From contig JAGTJL010000011.1 of the NCBI GenBank assembly GCA_020746875.1, positions 1,426,001-1,490,000 of the forward strand: a stretch of DNA of 64,000 bases. The letters run 5' to 3'. The notes below the pieces were generated by a model that worked only from the letters and a program-made list of their open reading frames with translations, did no database searches and was not told where the DNA came from. Shown in pieces: positions 33,923-46,366 of the stretch. The position numbers and the translations under genes are program-made. The stretch is from Rhexocercosporidium sp. MPI-PUGE-AT-0058 (Eukaryota > Ascomycota > Leotiomycetes > Helotiales). Each line of letters opens with the position of its first letter. Positions within the stretch are counted from its first letter, which is position 1.

Positions 33923-35949
33923 ATGTCTGCCTTTCATAACGGAAGGAAGCCTCTATTTGAACCTCTCGATACGATCCGCCTCTTACAAATGCCCTGGGGA
34001 AAGGGAGCCTCCACATTCGACGGCGACCTCGTACCCTTCGCTCTCCAAACCTCTCCGGACTTTGTCGCTTTATCTTACACATGGGGTACGGAGATGCACA
34101 CCCAGCCCCTCAGTATCAATGGGCACGATTTCTATGTCACGGAGAACCTCTACTCATTCCTCAGACGGATACCCGATCTGCCAGAATTTTCACCCGATAC
34201 GTGGTGGTGGGTCGACGCCATCTGCATTAACCAGAACGATGTAAAGGAGAAGAACTCGCAAATGGCCATCATGGGGAAGATCTACGAGAGTGCGACGCAA
34301 ACTGTCGTCTGGCTGGGCGAAGAGAACGATGCGCATTTTGGCGAAGAATCGAGAGACTGTCGCTATGCAATCGAGAATCTTTATCGCCTGTGCGACGAGA
34401 TGGAAAGAGCAAGCGGTAATGATAAAGCAGCGAACCGAGCAGCGATGGAATGGTTGCGCGATCCGAAGAGCGGACTTGATTGGGGGGCTGTGCGAGGGTT
34501 ACTGCTGAGACCATGGTGGAGAAGGGTGTGGACATTACAGGAGTTCTTGATCAGCGATAGGAGCGGTATGAGGTTTTATTGTGGGAGGAACAGTATTTCG
34601 CGACATGATCTTGAGAGTGCGATTTATGCGACTTGGCTATGTAAGGGCTGGGATCCGCAGCTTTTGGGGAAGGAAGCCCATGAAGGTAGGTATGAACAGA
34701 TTTAGTTTCTACGCTTTGAAAATGTCCGAAGCTTGGGTAATTACTGACAGTCTTAGCTGGTTGGAATCGCCGTCGCATGAGTCAATGGTACAATGAACGA
34801 AAATACGAGATGGGGCTGGTTGCGATGCTGGCCTATGTCGGTGACAGCGGGGTAACTAATGCGGAAGACCGCATCTACTCTCTTCTCGGTATCGCGAAGG
34901 ATGCGCACCTGGTTGGGTCCTTAGACCCTGGATCCAGTGTGGAACAGGTATACACAAGCTTAGTCAAGACTTTCATACAGCCAGAGCACTACGATAGTCT
35001 GGACATCATCTGCTATTCGCATCTCTTCAACCACGATGCCAGGAATTCAGAGGATGAGAGGATACTGCCTTCTTGGGTTCCGGATTGGAGAGCCCACGTC
35101 GAGGGGAAGGTTGTGCCGGTGATGGCAAGTCAGGGATCGAGTGAAGGGACCGGTAACTTTCGACCAACATGGGTTCGTAACTCCAAGGTGGCTTACAGGG
35201 CGTCTGGGAGCACTAAACCGATATTCACCATCGACCCGAGTAACAATACCTTGACGTGTGCGGGTGTTGTTATCGACACCATCGATGGCTTGGGTGGCTC
35301 GAAATATGACGATGCTGGCGAAGCTATCGAAAGCTTACCGCTACAACAGCCAACCTCAGATTCAAACTTAGCCTCTGCTTCGAGTATTCCTTCAAAATCG
35401 GTCCTAGAAGTAATCTCCCGCTGCCTAGCCTTGGATCGCAAAGATCGATATCTCTCTGAAACCATGGCCCCCGATCTTTTCTACGATGATTTTCTTAAGT
35501 TCTGCAAAGCGTACTTCAGGAGACCGGCATCTTCCAAAGTCCCAGTCTACTTCCGGGACTGGTTCAACACAAACAGATCTCTCCTGATCAATGGTCGAGC
35601 ACTGGAGGATCACTGCAGGGAAGTCACCAAAGATATGGCTGTTCCTGAAGCGAAATTCTTCAGAGAAGGCTCACTGAGGAAGTTTTACGGACGCTTGAAT
35701 GATACGGTTATTACGATGGCAAGAAGATTGGCTGTAACCGAGAAGGGATACCTTGGAATGGCCGCGAGCAGAGCTAGAAGGGGCGATTTGGTTTGTGTCT
35801 TGCTCGGATGCAGTATTCCTGTTTTGCTTAGGCCTGTGGGAGAGGATACTTTTGAATTAGTAGGAGAATGCTATCTGGACGGATTCATGGATGGGGAGGC
35901 TGTGCATGGTGATAGTGGTCTTGTCAGGAGAGAATTTCGGATTTTGTAG
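33923..35949 (+). CDS. HET-domain (heterokaryon incompatibility) protein
   Basis: Two exons (intron 34686-34756) give 651 residues from ATG 33923. The HET domain (about residues 45-220) shows its three conserved blocks: FVALSYTWG, then WWVDAICINQND with the following IMGKIYESATQTVVWLG, and RPWWRRVWTLQE. The remaining 400 residues contain AEDRIYSLLGIA and LPSWVPDWR, which commonly follow the HET domain in this class. HET proteins take part in nonself recognition after hyphal fusion and can trigger programmed cell death; others have no known role. There is no NACHT, WD40 or ankyrin part, so this is a stand-alone HET protein. Its partner is unknown. It directly follows an AT-rich, decayed stretch, as is common for members of this fast-evolving family. 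Confidence 0.93.
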
Positions 35950-36313
35950 AGAAGGGAGGACTGTGTCTGACAGACCCTAATGGTCACTGCATGACATCTG
36001 CGGTGACCTTTGTGCCGATCTCGGTATCATTGTCACATTCTTGAAAGAAGAAATAGACTTGCCAAGCCGAATCAGTGGTGGCGGAGGATCTTTCGTTTCA
36101 TCAGACATCCAGACTCCTCTGTTGAAGGACAAATCGAGGAGAAGGAGATCTCCAGCGGCCAAGTACGAGACTGATCTCGAAATCCGCGAGATGGATTCTT
36201 GCTAGAAACGAATCTCCAATGGAATTGAGTTAATGTCACTAGTCTTGCATTGATGCACAAATGTCGTGAAATGTTGAGATGACATTAATCGATGATATCC
36301 AAACCCAGAAATC
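35950..36313. other. Convergent intergenic gap
   Basis: 364 bases between the convergent HET and monooxygenase genes. It contains 3' untranslated sequence only. No gene seen. Confidence 0.5.
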
Positions 36314-38219
36314 TCACACAGCCTCATCACTATCGTATTTCTCGTTCTTACTCTTCCATTCGTCCAAAATACCTCTGAAATCAGCCGATTTGTAGGGCGA
36401 GAGAATTTCCCTCCAGCCGCCTCCTTTTCGAAGGTCATTTAGCCCAAGATCGCGAAGAAGCATGGACATGTACTGCAAAAAGTCAGTTCCGCAATTCACC
36501 CAAGCCGTCTTGAAAACAAATTCCAGGAAAGCAAAAATTTCGGTTTGCAAGCTTTGACGCATCGAACACAAGATATCAAGAACGTCAACTCACAGGCAGT
36601 TGTTCGAAAATGAACGTATATCCATCACCCAGATACCTCCTCCTCCTCCAAGCCGTCGCAAGCGCAACATCATCTCTCATGGCTTCCTCGTCTGGAAGTG
36701 AGAGATCCCCACCCAGGTACGCAGCAGCCCACAGCGCTTGTACCTCAGCCACCAAGAAACTTTGCGTCGTACCTATGGTTCCTAGAAAAGCAATCGATCG
36801 ATCCTCGCTGTCCAAAACTGGGGCAATGAAGCGATGGAGTCTGCTTGGTGTAAATTTTGGTGCATGATCTGGGTATTTTGGTTGGACTTTCAGACGAGGG
36901 AATGTATCCGTGACGATCTTATCTGCTTGAGAAATTCGAGACTCCCAATCTTCGATGTCTTCAACATCCGCATTCGCAGGTAGGGTGGGTAATCCTAGTT
37001 TCTTAGCTAGATCATCCTTGAAGAAAGGGTAGCCGTTCAGCCATCCAGTCGCCATCACGACTGCATCACACGCAACTCGCTTGCCACTCTTCATCGACAC
37101 CTCTTTTCCCTCCATACTCACCACATGATCTCTCATAACATCAGCCTTGGAAACAATATCCCACAACCCCTTCTTGTTATAGACAGCGGCCCCATCACTA
37201 GACCAAAACACCGGGCGATCAGGTTTCAGATTTTGCATACTCAAACTCCTTTCATACCCAGCAGTCTTCCTCCACATACCATCAATAGATCTCCAGATTG
37301 CATCCACGATCTTGATACCAATGGAATTGCAATGGAAGAATCGTGTGAATACATCGAGAGGCTCGAATATGCAAGGACTCATCTTGGAGACTAATCGCAT
37401 GGAAATTATCTCGTGGCTGTTGGAGAGTGGCCATGGTGCATCTGGATTCGCAGGCTGCGAAGGTCCTTGACCTGTCGTGCGGATAGCCCATGTTACTGGT
37501 TTTTTCAATGAGGAGAGGAGAACGACAGTGTCGAATGCAGATTTGGAGCCGCCTACTACGAGGACGGATTTAATGTCGGGCGAGGAGAGGAGAGCAGTGT
37601 TTGCGGCAAGATCCCGCGTGTGGATTATTGGCGGAGTGAAGTCTTTGATGGGGATAGAGGGGATATTGGGCATCGAAGTGAGGCCAGTTGCGATGATGAG
37701 CTTCTTGCAAATGAAGATCTTCCCCGTCCGTGTCTCGACATTCCACAAGTCTTTCTCTTTCGTGATATTCGAGACTGGAGAATCGAAGTTGACACGGTCC
37801 TTGATAGTTTTCCCAGCAAAGATTTTATGCAAAGAGAAAGCTTCCAGGTACGCAGTGACATGATGACCTGGAAACAAGTCGTAAAAAGACTCTTCCTTCG
37901 GTGGGGTTGGCATAGGATAGCAAGAGTACCCCAGCATATCTGCAGGCGTCTGGGTCATCATGGTGGGATACACACGAGACTTGGACCACACTCCACTATC
38001 AAAGTCAGGAAAATCCCAAAGTGCTTTGAACAGACGAACCCAAGGTCTGGACCTGCTTCAAGAACCACAACATTGTCGTTGGGATGGAGTTTGAGCCAAG
38101 TGTGGGCTGCGATGAGTCCGAAAGGGCCTGCTCAAGTTTAGCTAGCTGCATGCATCACGTATGACTGAAGTAGTCTTACCGGCTCCCACGATCACCAAAT
38201 CGCTTGTCGTCGTCGTCAT
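36314..38219 (-). CDS. Flavin-dependent monooxygenase (FMO-like)
   Basis: Four minus-strand exons (38180-38219, 38040-38127, 36594-37995, 36314-36472) give 562 residues starting MTTTTSDLVIVGAGPFG. The first 40-base exon plus exon two create the FAD loop GAGPFG. The 44-base intron 37996-38039 is needed to join AGPDLGG to VWSKSRVYP, a junction typical of the family. IIATGLTSMPNIP is the linker after the FAD part, and VLVVGGSKSAFD is the NADPH-binding loop. FTPPIIHTRD stands where the FMO identity motif (FxGxxxHxxxY) is found in relatives. The enzyme is expected to hydroxylate a soft nucleophile or insert oxygen using NADPH and O2. Similar proteins act in fungal secondary metabolism, but no other pathway gene lies next to it. 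Substrate unknown. Confidence 0.88.
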
Positions 38220-38846
38220 TTTATCCTTCTTATTTCTTTTACATCTTAAAGCCAGGTTACCAAGGCGGGAATGTCATTCTTTTAAAAGTTCTCGACCGCA
38301 CAAACTAGGGCTGAGAGCTCTAGATGTTAGTCTCACTCAGCTGATGTCGCACCCCCAGTAGATCTTGATAAGATGTCTCTTGGCGAGCGCCTCCAGTGAA
38401 GCTTCGTTTACCTTGGCGAATCAACGGGTAAGTCGGGAGCCATCATCGTGGACCTGACCGGGAGATCCATGTCTTTGGTTTACTCTTGAGACAGGAGCTG
38501 CCAGTAAAAAACGCGGGGGATGATGAGGGCCGTGGTTCCATAAGTAGTTTATCTTTACAAGGGACGAGGACAAAGTTGAATAATGACCTCATCTAATCAG
38601 ATCTCCATCTAGTCAAAGTAGGCTCTCTCTAATTGTCAAAACGAAATTCTTCAATCTCATTCGGGGCGTTTGTGTGCTGCAGATGAGCTTTCAGTCCCAT
38701 CCCTTTCCTTCACGAAATCCAAGTCTTTGAAAGTGAGACCTCCAATCTTTCGCTGTTCGTCGACTTTCCCATAGGCAGGTTGAACTCCTGGATCATTCTC
38801 TGTTCCGTCATCTGCTTCCTTCCAATTGTCGTAATCAATGCTCCCA
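38220..38846. other. Gap with an unexplained minus-strand open frame
   Basis: Upstream of the monooxygenase start and downstream of the small membrane protein stop. On the minus strand an open frame ending at 38657 runs through this gap and reads as polar coding-like sequence (DYDNWKEADDGTENDPG, then GGLTFKDLDFVKERDGT). It may be the true C-terminal tail of the neighbouring membrane protein in another frame; see findings. Confidence 0.4.
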
Positions 38847-39719
38847 TCAACGATGAACAGCCCTCCTCTCTCCAGGCGAAATCCGTCTAGGGAGCAAAGG
38901 TCTCCTAACCTCCTCTTCAACCACCAAATCCTCCTTCCCCTTCCTGCCATCCTGCCATTTCACCATTAATCCACAAACTAGCCCAGCGATCCAAGGAGTC
39001 CTATTTCGAAATCAGCTCAACCCCTAGCTTACTCCTATCAAGCAAAATTCGAAGGAAACTCAGAGGTTGAATCCAAGAATTATTCCACCTGGGAACCAGC
39101 GAAATGAAGCAAATCACATACCAAAACCCCACCAATACCCCCAAACTCGCCCAACTCCCCCACTCAAGTACCACAGATCTACAAGCCCCCCTTCCTCCCT
39201 CTCCTGGCCCAGAATGTCCTTCACATCCCACATACGCACCGAACGCCGTAGCAGCGAACACCAATTTGAAGATCTGCAGAACGAGCCATTTGTTGACTTG
39301 GAGGTGCTCGTTGGCGAAGAGGCAGATCTCGGATAAGATTGTGATGAGGAGGATGAGCGTGAGGATGAAGAATATGTAGTAGTATCTGAAGCGTGGTGTT
39401 AGATTTGGGGGTTCAAGGTGGATCAGGAGGTGGAAGGAAATGTAAGTTACGAACCTCATCTCCCTATTGTTATAAATAGTTGAGAACGGCGAGCTCATCT
39501 CACCCATGATGAGAAGCTCCATGCTACTATCAAACGAACAAACAAACAATCAATCAACTTAATTCTCCGCCCTTTTCTCTCGTCTTTGTTTCTTTTCGTC
39601 CTCGTCCCATCTTGTTCATACTTCTCGGAAACATGACAGAAAGAATGGAACAAACTCACCAAGTGACAATAAACTGCCACCCCCAGAAGAAATGCAAAAT
39701 CAGCGCGTCGCGCTCCCAT
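38847..39719 (-). CDS. Small four-helix membrane protein, unknown function
   Basis: The model has four exons: 39660-39719, 39455-39516, 39089-39385 and 38847-39000, 190 residues in all, and keeps frame through every splice. It starts MGARRADFAFLLGVAVYCH (first helix), then YYYIFFILTLILLITILSEI, a helix around QIFKLVFAATAFGAYVG, WGSWASLGVLVGFWYVICF and TPWIAGLVCGLMVKW, then a charged cytosolic tail. The acceptor at 39001-39002 turns what looks like a stop codon into intron end and restores a membrane helix. Alternatives are a start at the ATG at 39522, with no first exon, and a longer C-terminus continuing to 38657 in another frame. No family was recognised. Membrane location is clear; role is not. 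Confidence 0.55.
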
Positions 39720-40786
39720 CGCATGAGACCGTCTCGTTGACGAGGACGTATTGTGAGACTCATTTGTCAGATTTATGCCTCCCTTTTTTTCGAGGTTCTC
39801 TTTTTGGATGCAATGCAGATTCGGGTCGATTAAATATCGCATATACGGATCTTGCTTGATAAGTTCGGTATTATCTGGAAGTGTTCGAGTAGATAGTATT
39901 TGTAGTCTTTAAGTGCAGTTTTCTGCTCAAGATGGTATTGCGAGGAGATTGTAGGGAGATAACGAAATGGAGGTGATGAAGTTGACGATTGATAAATGAT
40001 TATGTTGAGCATCAAGCTACATGTGACGGGATGGGATGGCAATTACGTACGGAGGTTTCGGGCGGGAGCCTGATCCAGGGGTGGTGCCACGTGTTGGGAG
40101 ATGTCGATTGGATGGATACGTGGAGGTTTATTTGATGTTTGGTATCGTTATTGATTGGTCGGATGGCTGAATGGATGATTTAGGCGGAATGAAGATGGGT
40201 TGGTTGGTTTGATCGTATGAGATTTGTGAGACGAGGCTGACGGTGGATGGTGCTGAATTGAAGGTTGCCTACTGTAGAAGTTCAAAGCAGTCAGCTTTCC
40301 ACTTTAACTATCTCAGGCGAAGAGAAGGAGAACTTACGTTCAGCTCAAATCCAACCATTTACTCAATAGTACAAGCAAATTAGTGATCTCACGGAATGAG
40401 GAACCAAAGCAAGGAATAAACCAAGGTCGAAGAGTAAGAACTAGTATCAATTACACACACATGTGTATCTTCACGCAACTATATACACTCCCCCGCCTCT
40501 GTCTATCTATACAATCTATTTCGATTCCCAAGACCAGCCCAACCCAGAACCGACCCAAACTCCCAAAAATGCAAAATCCAAACCACACCACCACCCATTA
40601 TCCATAATCATGTCTTTTCATGTTCGCATCCTACACCATAACACCGTAAACTCATTAAAGCATCGCTCGCTAAATGCATCAAAACCGCCGCTCGCTCCGT
40701 GATCATCACCATGATCGTTACCCATCACCATCAATCATAAACTCCGTTCCCTCTTCGCCTTTTGGTTAGTATATACTTACTTTCAC
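39720..40786. other. Intergenic, no gene seen
   Basis: About 1.1 kb between two minus-strand genes; it holds the promoter of the small membrane protein and the 3' flank of the DUF3433 gene. TTGG-rich repeats lie near 40200. No supported coding frame. Confidence 0.5.
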
Positions 40787-43381
40787 TCACCTCCCACCCA
40801 AAATAACAACCTCCTGCCCACCTCTCCTCCCCAATCGCTCCACGCCAAGACACTCGAACCCGGCCCGCCCCTTGTAAACACCAAACGCAAACCGATTTCT
40901 CTCGCCCCTCTTATTCATTGGTCCTCTGGTCTTTTCTCCCGTCAACCTAGCCACAAGATCCTTCTTTGATTTCGGTTCATGGAACGCGGAATCATCGAGG
41001 ATGCGACTGGCGTGCACGAAACTGAAGATCTCGGCGAGGCAGGAGACGCCGTGTGGAAGGTGCATTTCGTAGCGGCGAGGCAAGAGGAGAATTAGTCCCA
41101 AGAGGTAGAGGACGAGGAGCGCGAGAATGATGTAGAAGGATGGTAGGTTCGGGATCATGCGGACCTCCATAGCAGGGGTGACGAGGGGGAAGAAAATTCC
41201 GCCTCCGAGGATGGGGATGAGGATGAAGAGTGTGGAGAGGAGCGACATTATAGCAACACGGTAATGGCCGTTGCTCATTGCTTTGAGACTGCAAGCGATC
41301 GGCATCGAGGCGGGATAGTCGAGGAGTAACGATTTTTCAGCTGTCGCGCCAGCGGGCTGCCCAAGTTCGGCCCAAGGCTGCAGCACCCGGAGTGCCATGT
41401 CGAGGGGTTGGAAGAACAGATAAAGCAACATGCCGATAACAGAGGGTATAAAACTATACAAGAAGTTTGCTGGGGAATACCCAGCCGAATTTGGTAATAC
41501 AGACACCAATGGCGGAAACCCTTTCCGGATGGCGGTCGAAGGTAGAAATGATAGGATGAACAAAGCCACGAGGAAGATGAATGTTGCAACTGCCCAGAAG
41601 ATGACGAATGTGTCTTGCAGGAACCAGGGGATATATCGGAATCGTGTGTCGGTGCTATAGAGTTCTGCTTTCTCCACGTCCCATGCTGCTTCAGGTTTTT
41701 CGTGAATCTTCCCAGCCTGCAGCGTGTATTGTCGAGTTGAAGCACCTTCTTCACCAACACAGTAGAATATTCCTCGCTCGCGGTTTGGAGTCCTCCAGTA
41801 TCCCAATCTATCGCTCCGAAGCGCCAGTTTGTGTCGAATGTCCTCTTTGTTTCTCATGACATCCGTACCAGGATAATCTCTCAAACAATTACTCCTCGGT
41901 AGTAACGAAACAATATCAGCCAAAGACCGAGGATCCCACATAACGCCAGTCTTTCTCCGGAAGAAAAACAGCGCCGTGATGACTGCCGCAAGTATTATCA
42001 AAAGATAGATAGCCACCAAAGTCCAAGCGATGCCCTGAACAGCAGTCCATCTCCAAACTCCATCGACATTAATAACAGAGAACAAGCACCCCTGCAGTGG
42101 AATCGTGAAAATCGACAACCAGAACAACAAGTTCGCAAGATTGATGCTGAAAGGGCCATCCCATCTGGGCCATAACATCGTTTGGGGGAAAACTCCCAGG
42201 AAAAGAGCATTCGCTCGACTCTGGGCATCAGGCATGGCCATCATCGTATATGGCATCGTTCTCGTGACAGCACCCATAACACATTGCACGTAAAGGAACA
42301 CGCAAGCGCCCAGAATCTGTGGCAGGAACGAAAATACGAAATATCGGCCGCCGTATATACCCTCGATCCACTGGGTCAAACCATCGTGATATGTGGAGAA
42401 GATGGCACAGAACATGAGCGCGGCAGTCATTAGGAGGCACAAACATGACAGCGTGATCATTGAGAAGGGTCGTAGTATCGTGGGAACAAACGTAAGGTCG
42501 GGGTGGCGGAATGTGTTTTTTGCCAACTCGACTGGAATGAAGATCTCGGGGTCGGAAGGTCGTCGTGGTGGTAGGTGGAGTTGTGATGGTTCGATAGAGT
42601 GAGCGGAGAGAGGCCTTGTCGCATTGAATGCAAACAGTCGTCCTTCTGCGGGTGATGAACGATGTTTTCTGACAAGTCTCATTGCTTCCCTCTCTTGTTC
42701 CGCGCTCATGTATCCCAATCCATTGTCGGATACCACTCGTTCGACAGGGTAAGAATCTGAGCTCGCAGGTGTCGAATGTCGGTGGGTCGGCCGCACTTCT
42801 TGATCCCGAGTCAATTGATCAATGGCAAATCGTATGTATGGCGTATCGTCAACTGGAGTTGGGGGACTCGAGTCCATGGACAAAGCATCCATCTTCCCTT
42901 CCCGCTTCGAAGCTTCGGCCTCGATGCTCCTAATCTGCTCCTCGTCAAATCGCACAACCAGAGGAGTTTCGGAGGCATAAGCCCGATCATTGGCCCCTAT
43001 CGAATGGCGGTAGCTGTCTGGTATGATGGTAGCCTCGCTGCGGAGGGTATCTTCACTTCGCTGTGGCTGTGGTGTGTATGCTCGAGATGGGGGAGTGAGC
43101 CATCTTACTACCGTCGTAGGATCCGAGACGGTCGAGGTGAGAGAGGGAGAGCGGTCTGCTTCGAGTCGGACATTGAGAGGAGTGACGGGCCGTTCTGAAG
43201 TAAGTACTCGTTGGAGTTGTGGCCGGCTGTCTGTTTAGTTGTCACTTGTCAGCGGCCATGCCATGTCATGCCATGCAATGCAATGCCTCCTACATACGAA
43301 CTAGACAACGCATCAGAGATCAGAGAGGGAGGGAGGCCACTTACGCTGCACCAACTGAACGTCTAAGTCTCCAAGATTCAT
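40787..43381 (-). CDS. DUF3433-type polytopic membrane protein
   Basis: Two exons (43345-43381 and 40787-43194; intron 43195-43344) give 814 residues. The short first exon begins MNLGDLDVQLVQ and its splice completes a Gln codon, leading into a Ser/Thr/Pro-rich cytosolic N-terminus of about 240 residues. Eight membrane helices follow in two similar sets of four; each set begins with an aromatic-rich helix followed by one ending in a QC/QP turn (FLPQILGACVFLYVQC in the first half, FIPSVIGMLLYLFFQP in the second). Between them is a soluble part with RLGYWRTPNRERGIFYCVGEEG. This duplicated layout is that of the fungal DUF3433 family, which has no established function. A final soluble tail contains GERNRFAFGVYKGRAGFECLG's first part. 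Plasma-membrane or cell-wall related roles have been guessed for such proteins, but nothing here proves one. Confidence 0.88.
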
Positions 43382-44314
43382 TTTCGCTGAGGAGAGTCCG
43401 TCTATTGCATATGCAGGATGATGGAGAATGCATGGTAGCGGGCGGCATTAGACTGTATATCAGTCTGTTGAGTGGCTAGGAACCGTTGTTGACGAGAAGG
43501 CTGGAAGATGGAGAAAATGGGAGGCGGGGTGCGCTTCGCTCCGACCCATCCTCAGCCATCGCCATTAATTTTTCTTCCATGTCAAACACACTACCCAGGG
43601 GAGGTGGATTTGGGATGGGGATGACGAAAAAGATCACAAGTATTACGAAGGGTGTCCATGGGGCAATCCAGCCTTTTTGGAAGATCTTGGTGGGGTTTGC
43701 GATGCATTTATTCCGAGGGATCAGACATCGTGGACCCGGATGTTTGGGTCGCTGCGCCGGCTGGGCTGATTGGTGCCTGACGCGCAAGGTGTCGATCGAC
43801 TGTGCCCTGGACGACCTCGGGAGCTGAATAACTTAGCAAAAAGTATACAAATTAATTATGGGAAAACGGAATCTAGCATTGATTTAGATTAGAATAGGGA
43901 GAGAAGATATGCATGTCCAAAAGACAAGCTATTGCCTTACATGGTGGGAAGAGGAAAACATGTGCAGGTGCTGAGCAGGGAGCGAGCGCCCTCCGAGAGC
44001 TGCCTCGGTTCTGCAGCCGAGAGGGTCGCTTCAGCTCCTTATGATTTCGAAAATCAATAACAGAAACAACAGCAAATCATACCACTCTGTCAATCCAAGC
44101 GAGGTTTGGCATCGACGTCCTTCTAATCTAGAATTATCCAACGAAATTTTGTTGGCTGCGTAACTCACCCAGATCAAACTCAATCGCCCTGGTTACCTAG
44201 CCCTGTTGAAATAATAACTCCCGAGTCAGCATACCAACAAGCATCCAATTGATGTACTAGAGATCCGAGTATGTACAACACCTGGCCCTTATTTACACTC
44301 ACCACCCCAGGCCT
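43382..44314. other. Intergenic, no gene seen
   Basis: Promoter side of the DUF3433 gene and 3' side of the thioesterase-like gene. A run of ATGCC/ATGCA-like repeats lies within the DUF3433 first intron nearby (43256-43285). No supported gene. Confidence 0.5.
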
Positions 44315-45235
44315 TCACTCAGGAATAACTTTCTCCAAAAACCCACACATATCCCTAAACACAGCACCCGAAGCCGTATGCCCCAAACCCTCATACTCAT
44401 GACTATCAACACTACCCTCTCCAACCGTATACCTAACCCTCTCTCTCGCATCCCTAAACACCCTCATAGGGACCAGCATATCCTTCGTCCCATGCCCTAT
44501 AAAAACCCTCATCTCCTTTCCCCCTTCCCCCTCAACACCAGCACTCTTCTTCCCCCTTTCCTTCCTCAACTCCTCCCTCCCGTCCCAAACCCTCCTTCCC
44601 CTCGGTAAATACCCACTCAAACCCACCACGCCCCCAAGTCTCCCCTTAAACCTCCCGGCAAGCCCAAGCACAAAACCAATCGCACACCCTTGACTAAAAC
44701 CCCCCACCACAATCCTCTCTAACTTCACGCCCTTCTTCAGCTCCCCCTCAATCAGTCCCTCGATATACGCCACGCTCGTCCAGATCTCGTCGTCGCTCTC
44801 GGGCGCCTCGTTGAACTCATCATCTTCGGGTGATTCTTCGGCCGGGGAGGAGGAGGCTCCAACGGGGATGGGCGAAAAGGAGGTGGGAGTGTACCAGGCT
44901 GTGGAGTTGGCTTCGTGGTTGTGCGGTGCGTTGGGGAAGATCCAGGAGAGGTGGGGGAGTTTGCGGGCGGATTGGAATTGGTGCGCTATATCTGGGGCAT
45001 TGTTAGTTGAAGGCATCATAGTAATAGCTTCTCCTTCTGCTCTATCTTCCAACTGTTGCCCGTGGTATATCATACGAGAGTAAAAGGGGTCAAGAGAACA
45101 GAATAAGGACAACTCACCGATAAATCCATCTGCATCATCTCCAAACCCATGCAGGAAGATAAACGTAGCAGGCCTCTCCGCATCCGCATTCTGCGCTTCC
45201 ACTCTCTGTGGTGCTTTTTGTCCTTTCTGTTCCAT
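44315..45235 (-). CDS. Acyl-protein thioesterase-like serine hydrolase
   Basis: Two exons (45118-45235, 44315-44991; intron 44992-45117) give 264 residues from the ATG at 45235. The alpha/beta-hydrolase pattern of the phospholipase/carboxylesterase family is present: FIFLHGFGDDADGF (oxyanion loop), LSWIFPNAP, then GGFSQGCAIGF with the nucleophile Ser in GFSQG, GHGTKDMLVP with the acid Asp, and YEGLGH with the catalytic His. Family members such as yeast Apt1 remove palmitate from proteins or hydrolyse lysophospholipids in the cytosol. An acidic insertion (SSSPAEESPEDDEFNEAPE) and a charged loop (RKERGKKSAGVEGEGGK) make it longer than the roughly 230-residue standard form. There is no signal peptide. 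Activity is well supported; the substrate is inferred. Confidence 0.9.
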   Translation of the reverse strand: MEQKGQKAPQRVEAQNADAERPATFIFLHGFGDDADGFIGELSLFCSLDPFYSRMIYHGQQLEDRAEGEAITMMPSTNNAPDIAHQFQSARKLPHLSWIFPNAPHNHEANSTAWYTPTSFSPIPVGASSSPAEESPEDDEFNEAPESDDEIWTSVAYIEGLIEGELKKGVKLERIVVGGFSQGCAIGFVLGLAGRFKGRLGGVVGLSGYLPRGRRVWDGREELRKERGKKSAGVEGEGGKEMRVFIGHGTKDMLVPMRVFRDARERVRYTVGEGSVDSHEYEGLGHTASGAVFRDMCGFLEKVIPE

Positions 45236-46366
45236 CTTTCTTTTGCTCTCCTCTCTTTTCCCCTCAAAGCGTACTCTAAATCACAGCTTGGATAATCGCT
45301 CAGACTCGAAACCTCTAGGTAGTGAATATCTGAAGCCTCGGACACCAATCAAAATGCCGCTCTATCTGTCGGGTACTAACATGCAAATAATAAGCATGCT
45401 TGAATAAGTGATATCCCGTCCCAAAAGAGTTGTAATGCTTGATTTTTGAACTATTCAAGAACTCCTCCTTTCAGGAGGGGCAATGAAGCCATCCATCAAT
45501 CAACCCCGCACTCGCCTCGGCTGAGGATCTGACTGGACCGGGAACAAACAAGGACAAGCGGAAGCTCTCCCAATGTTGTTTTACATCCCCAAGCTCGAGC
45601 TCAGGCCCCCCCCCCCCAAAAACCTAATCCTAAAATCCTTGGGCTCCTCCGCCAACTAGAAATTTAGTGGATCTCGATTTCGCCCAGGCTCGAAGGAGTT
45701 GGTTGGTGTAGAGAGTGGGGATCTAATTTTGGGTGCTGGGGTGCTGGGTTTTAGTTGGAAACAGCATGTTTCGAAGTTTTTGATGTCATGGTGTTTGGCT
45801 TTCCGAGCGGTGGCTGGGCGAGTAGTGGATGGGAATTTGAGATGTTGGATATTTGCTACACGGTTTGGAACAATCCTAGGAGAGATGTTGCTCTTGGCTT
45901 GTTAGTGTGACTCTATGTTGGTTGGGCTGTGATGGATGGAGATCCGGTTCCATGACATTACGGGCCATTCGAGGAAGGTTTGAAGGATGACCAAGGGTCT
46001 AGATAACCTTTATGCTTCTCCCATGAAGCCCGTGAACCGGCATGGGGATAGGTAAGAGGCAGACTGGCCACCCATTTTCGGGAAATCCGTGCTTTCATCA
46101 CAGACGCTTTCTGAGGAAAATGAAACAACTTTGCCAGAAACTTGTGCGTGGTGCATACCTGGAGAAGGCATGATATTATGGCAGTAGTGGAACGGGGGGC
46201 GGGAAAGCAATGTATCTCTTCATTCACAACGCTATTCCTCTGCACCAAACAGCAAATCGAAGTAGCCCAAACTCCTGGTATCCCTATGCAAGCATGCAGC
46301 AGCACGCAACCAAACTCATCGTCCGCTATACAGCTAAACCACACCTCCCCCCCCCATCACACCTCT
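45236..46366. other. Intergenic, no gene seen
   Basis: 1.1 kb between two minus-strand genes. A run of twelve C lies at 45606-45617 and a nine-C run near 46347-46355. Only short, motif-free frames occur. Confidence 0.5.

Noticed and set aside
39001..39549. A continuous minus-strand frame with its own stop at 39001
   Set aside because: The apparent TAG is the acceptor end of an intron (39001-39088); splicing gives a better membrane helix, so the long unspliced frame is not the protein.
43486..43827. Hydrophobic-looking plus-strand frame near the DUF3433 start
   Set aside because: Non-ATG start and no family pattern; it lies in the promoter of the minus-strand gene.
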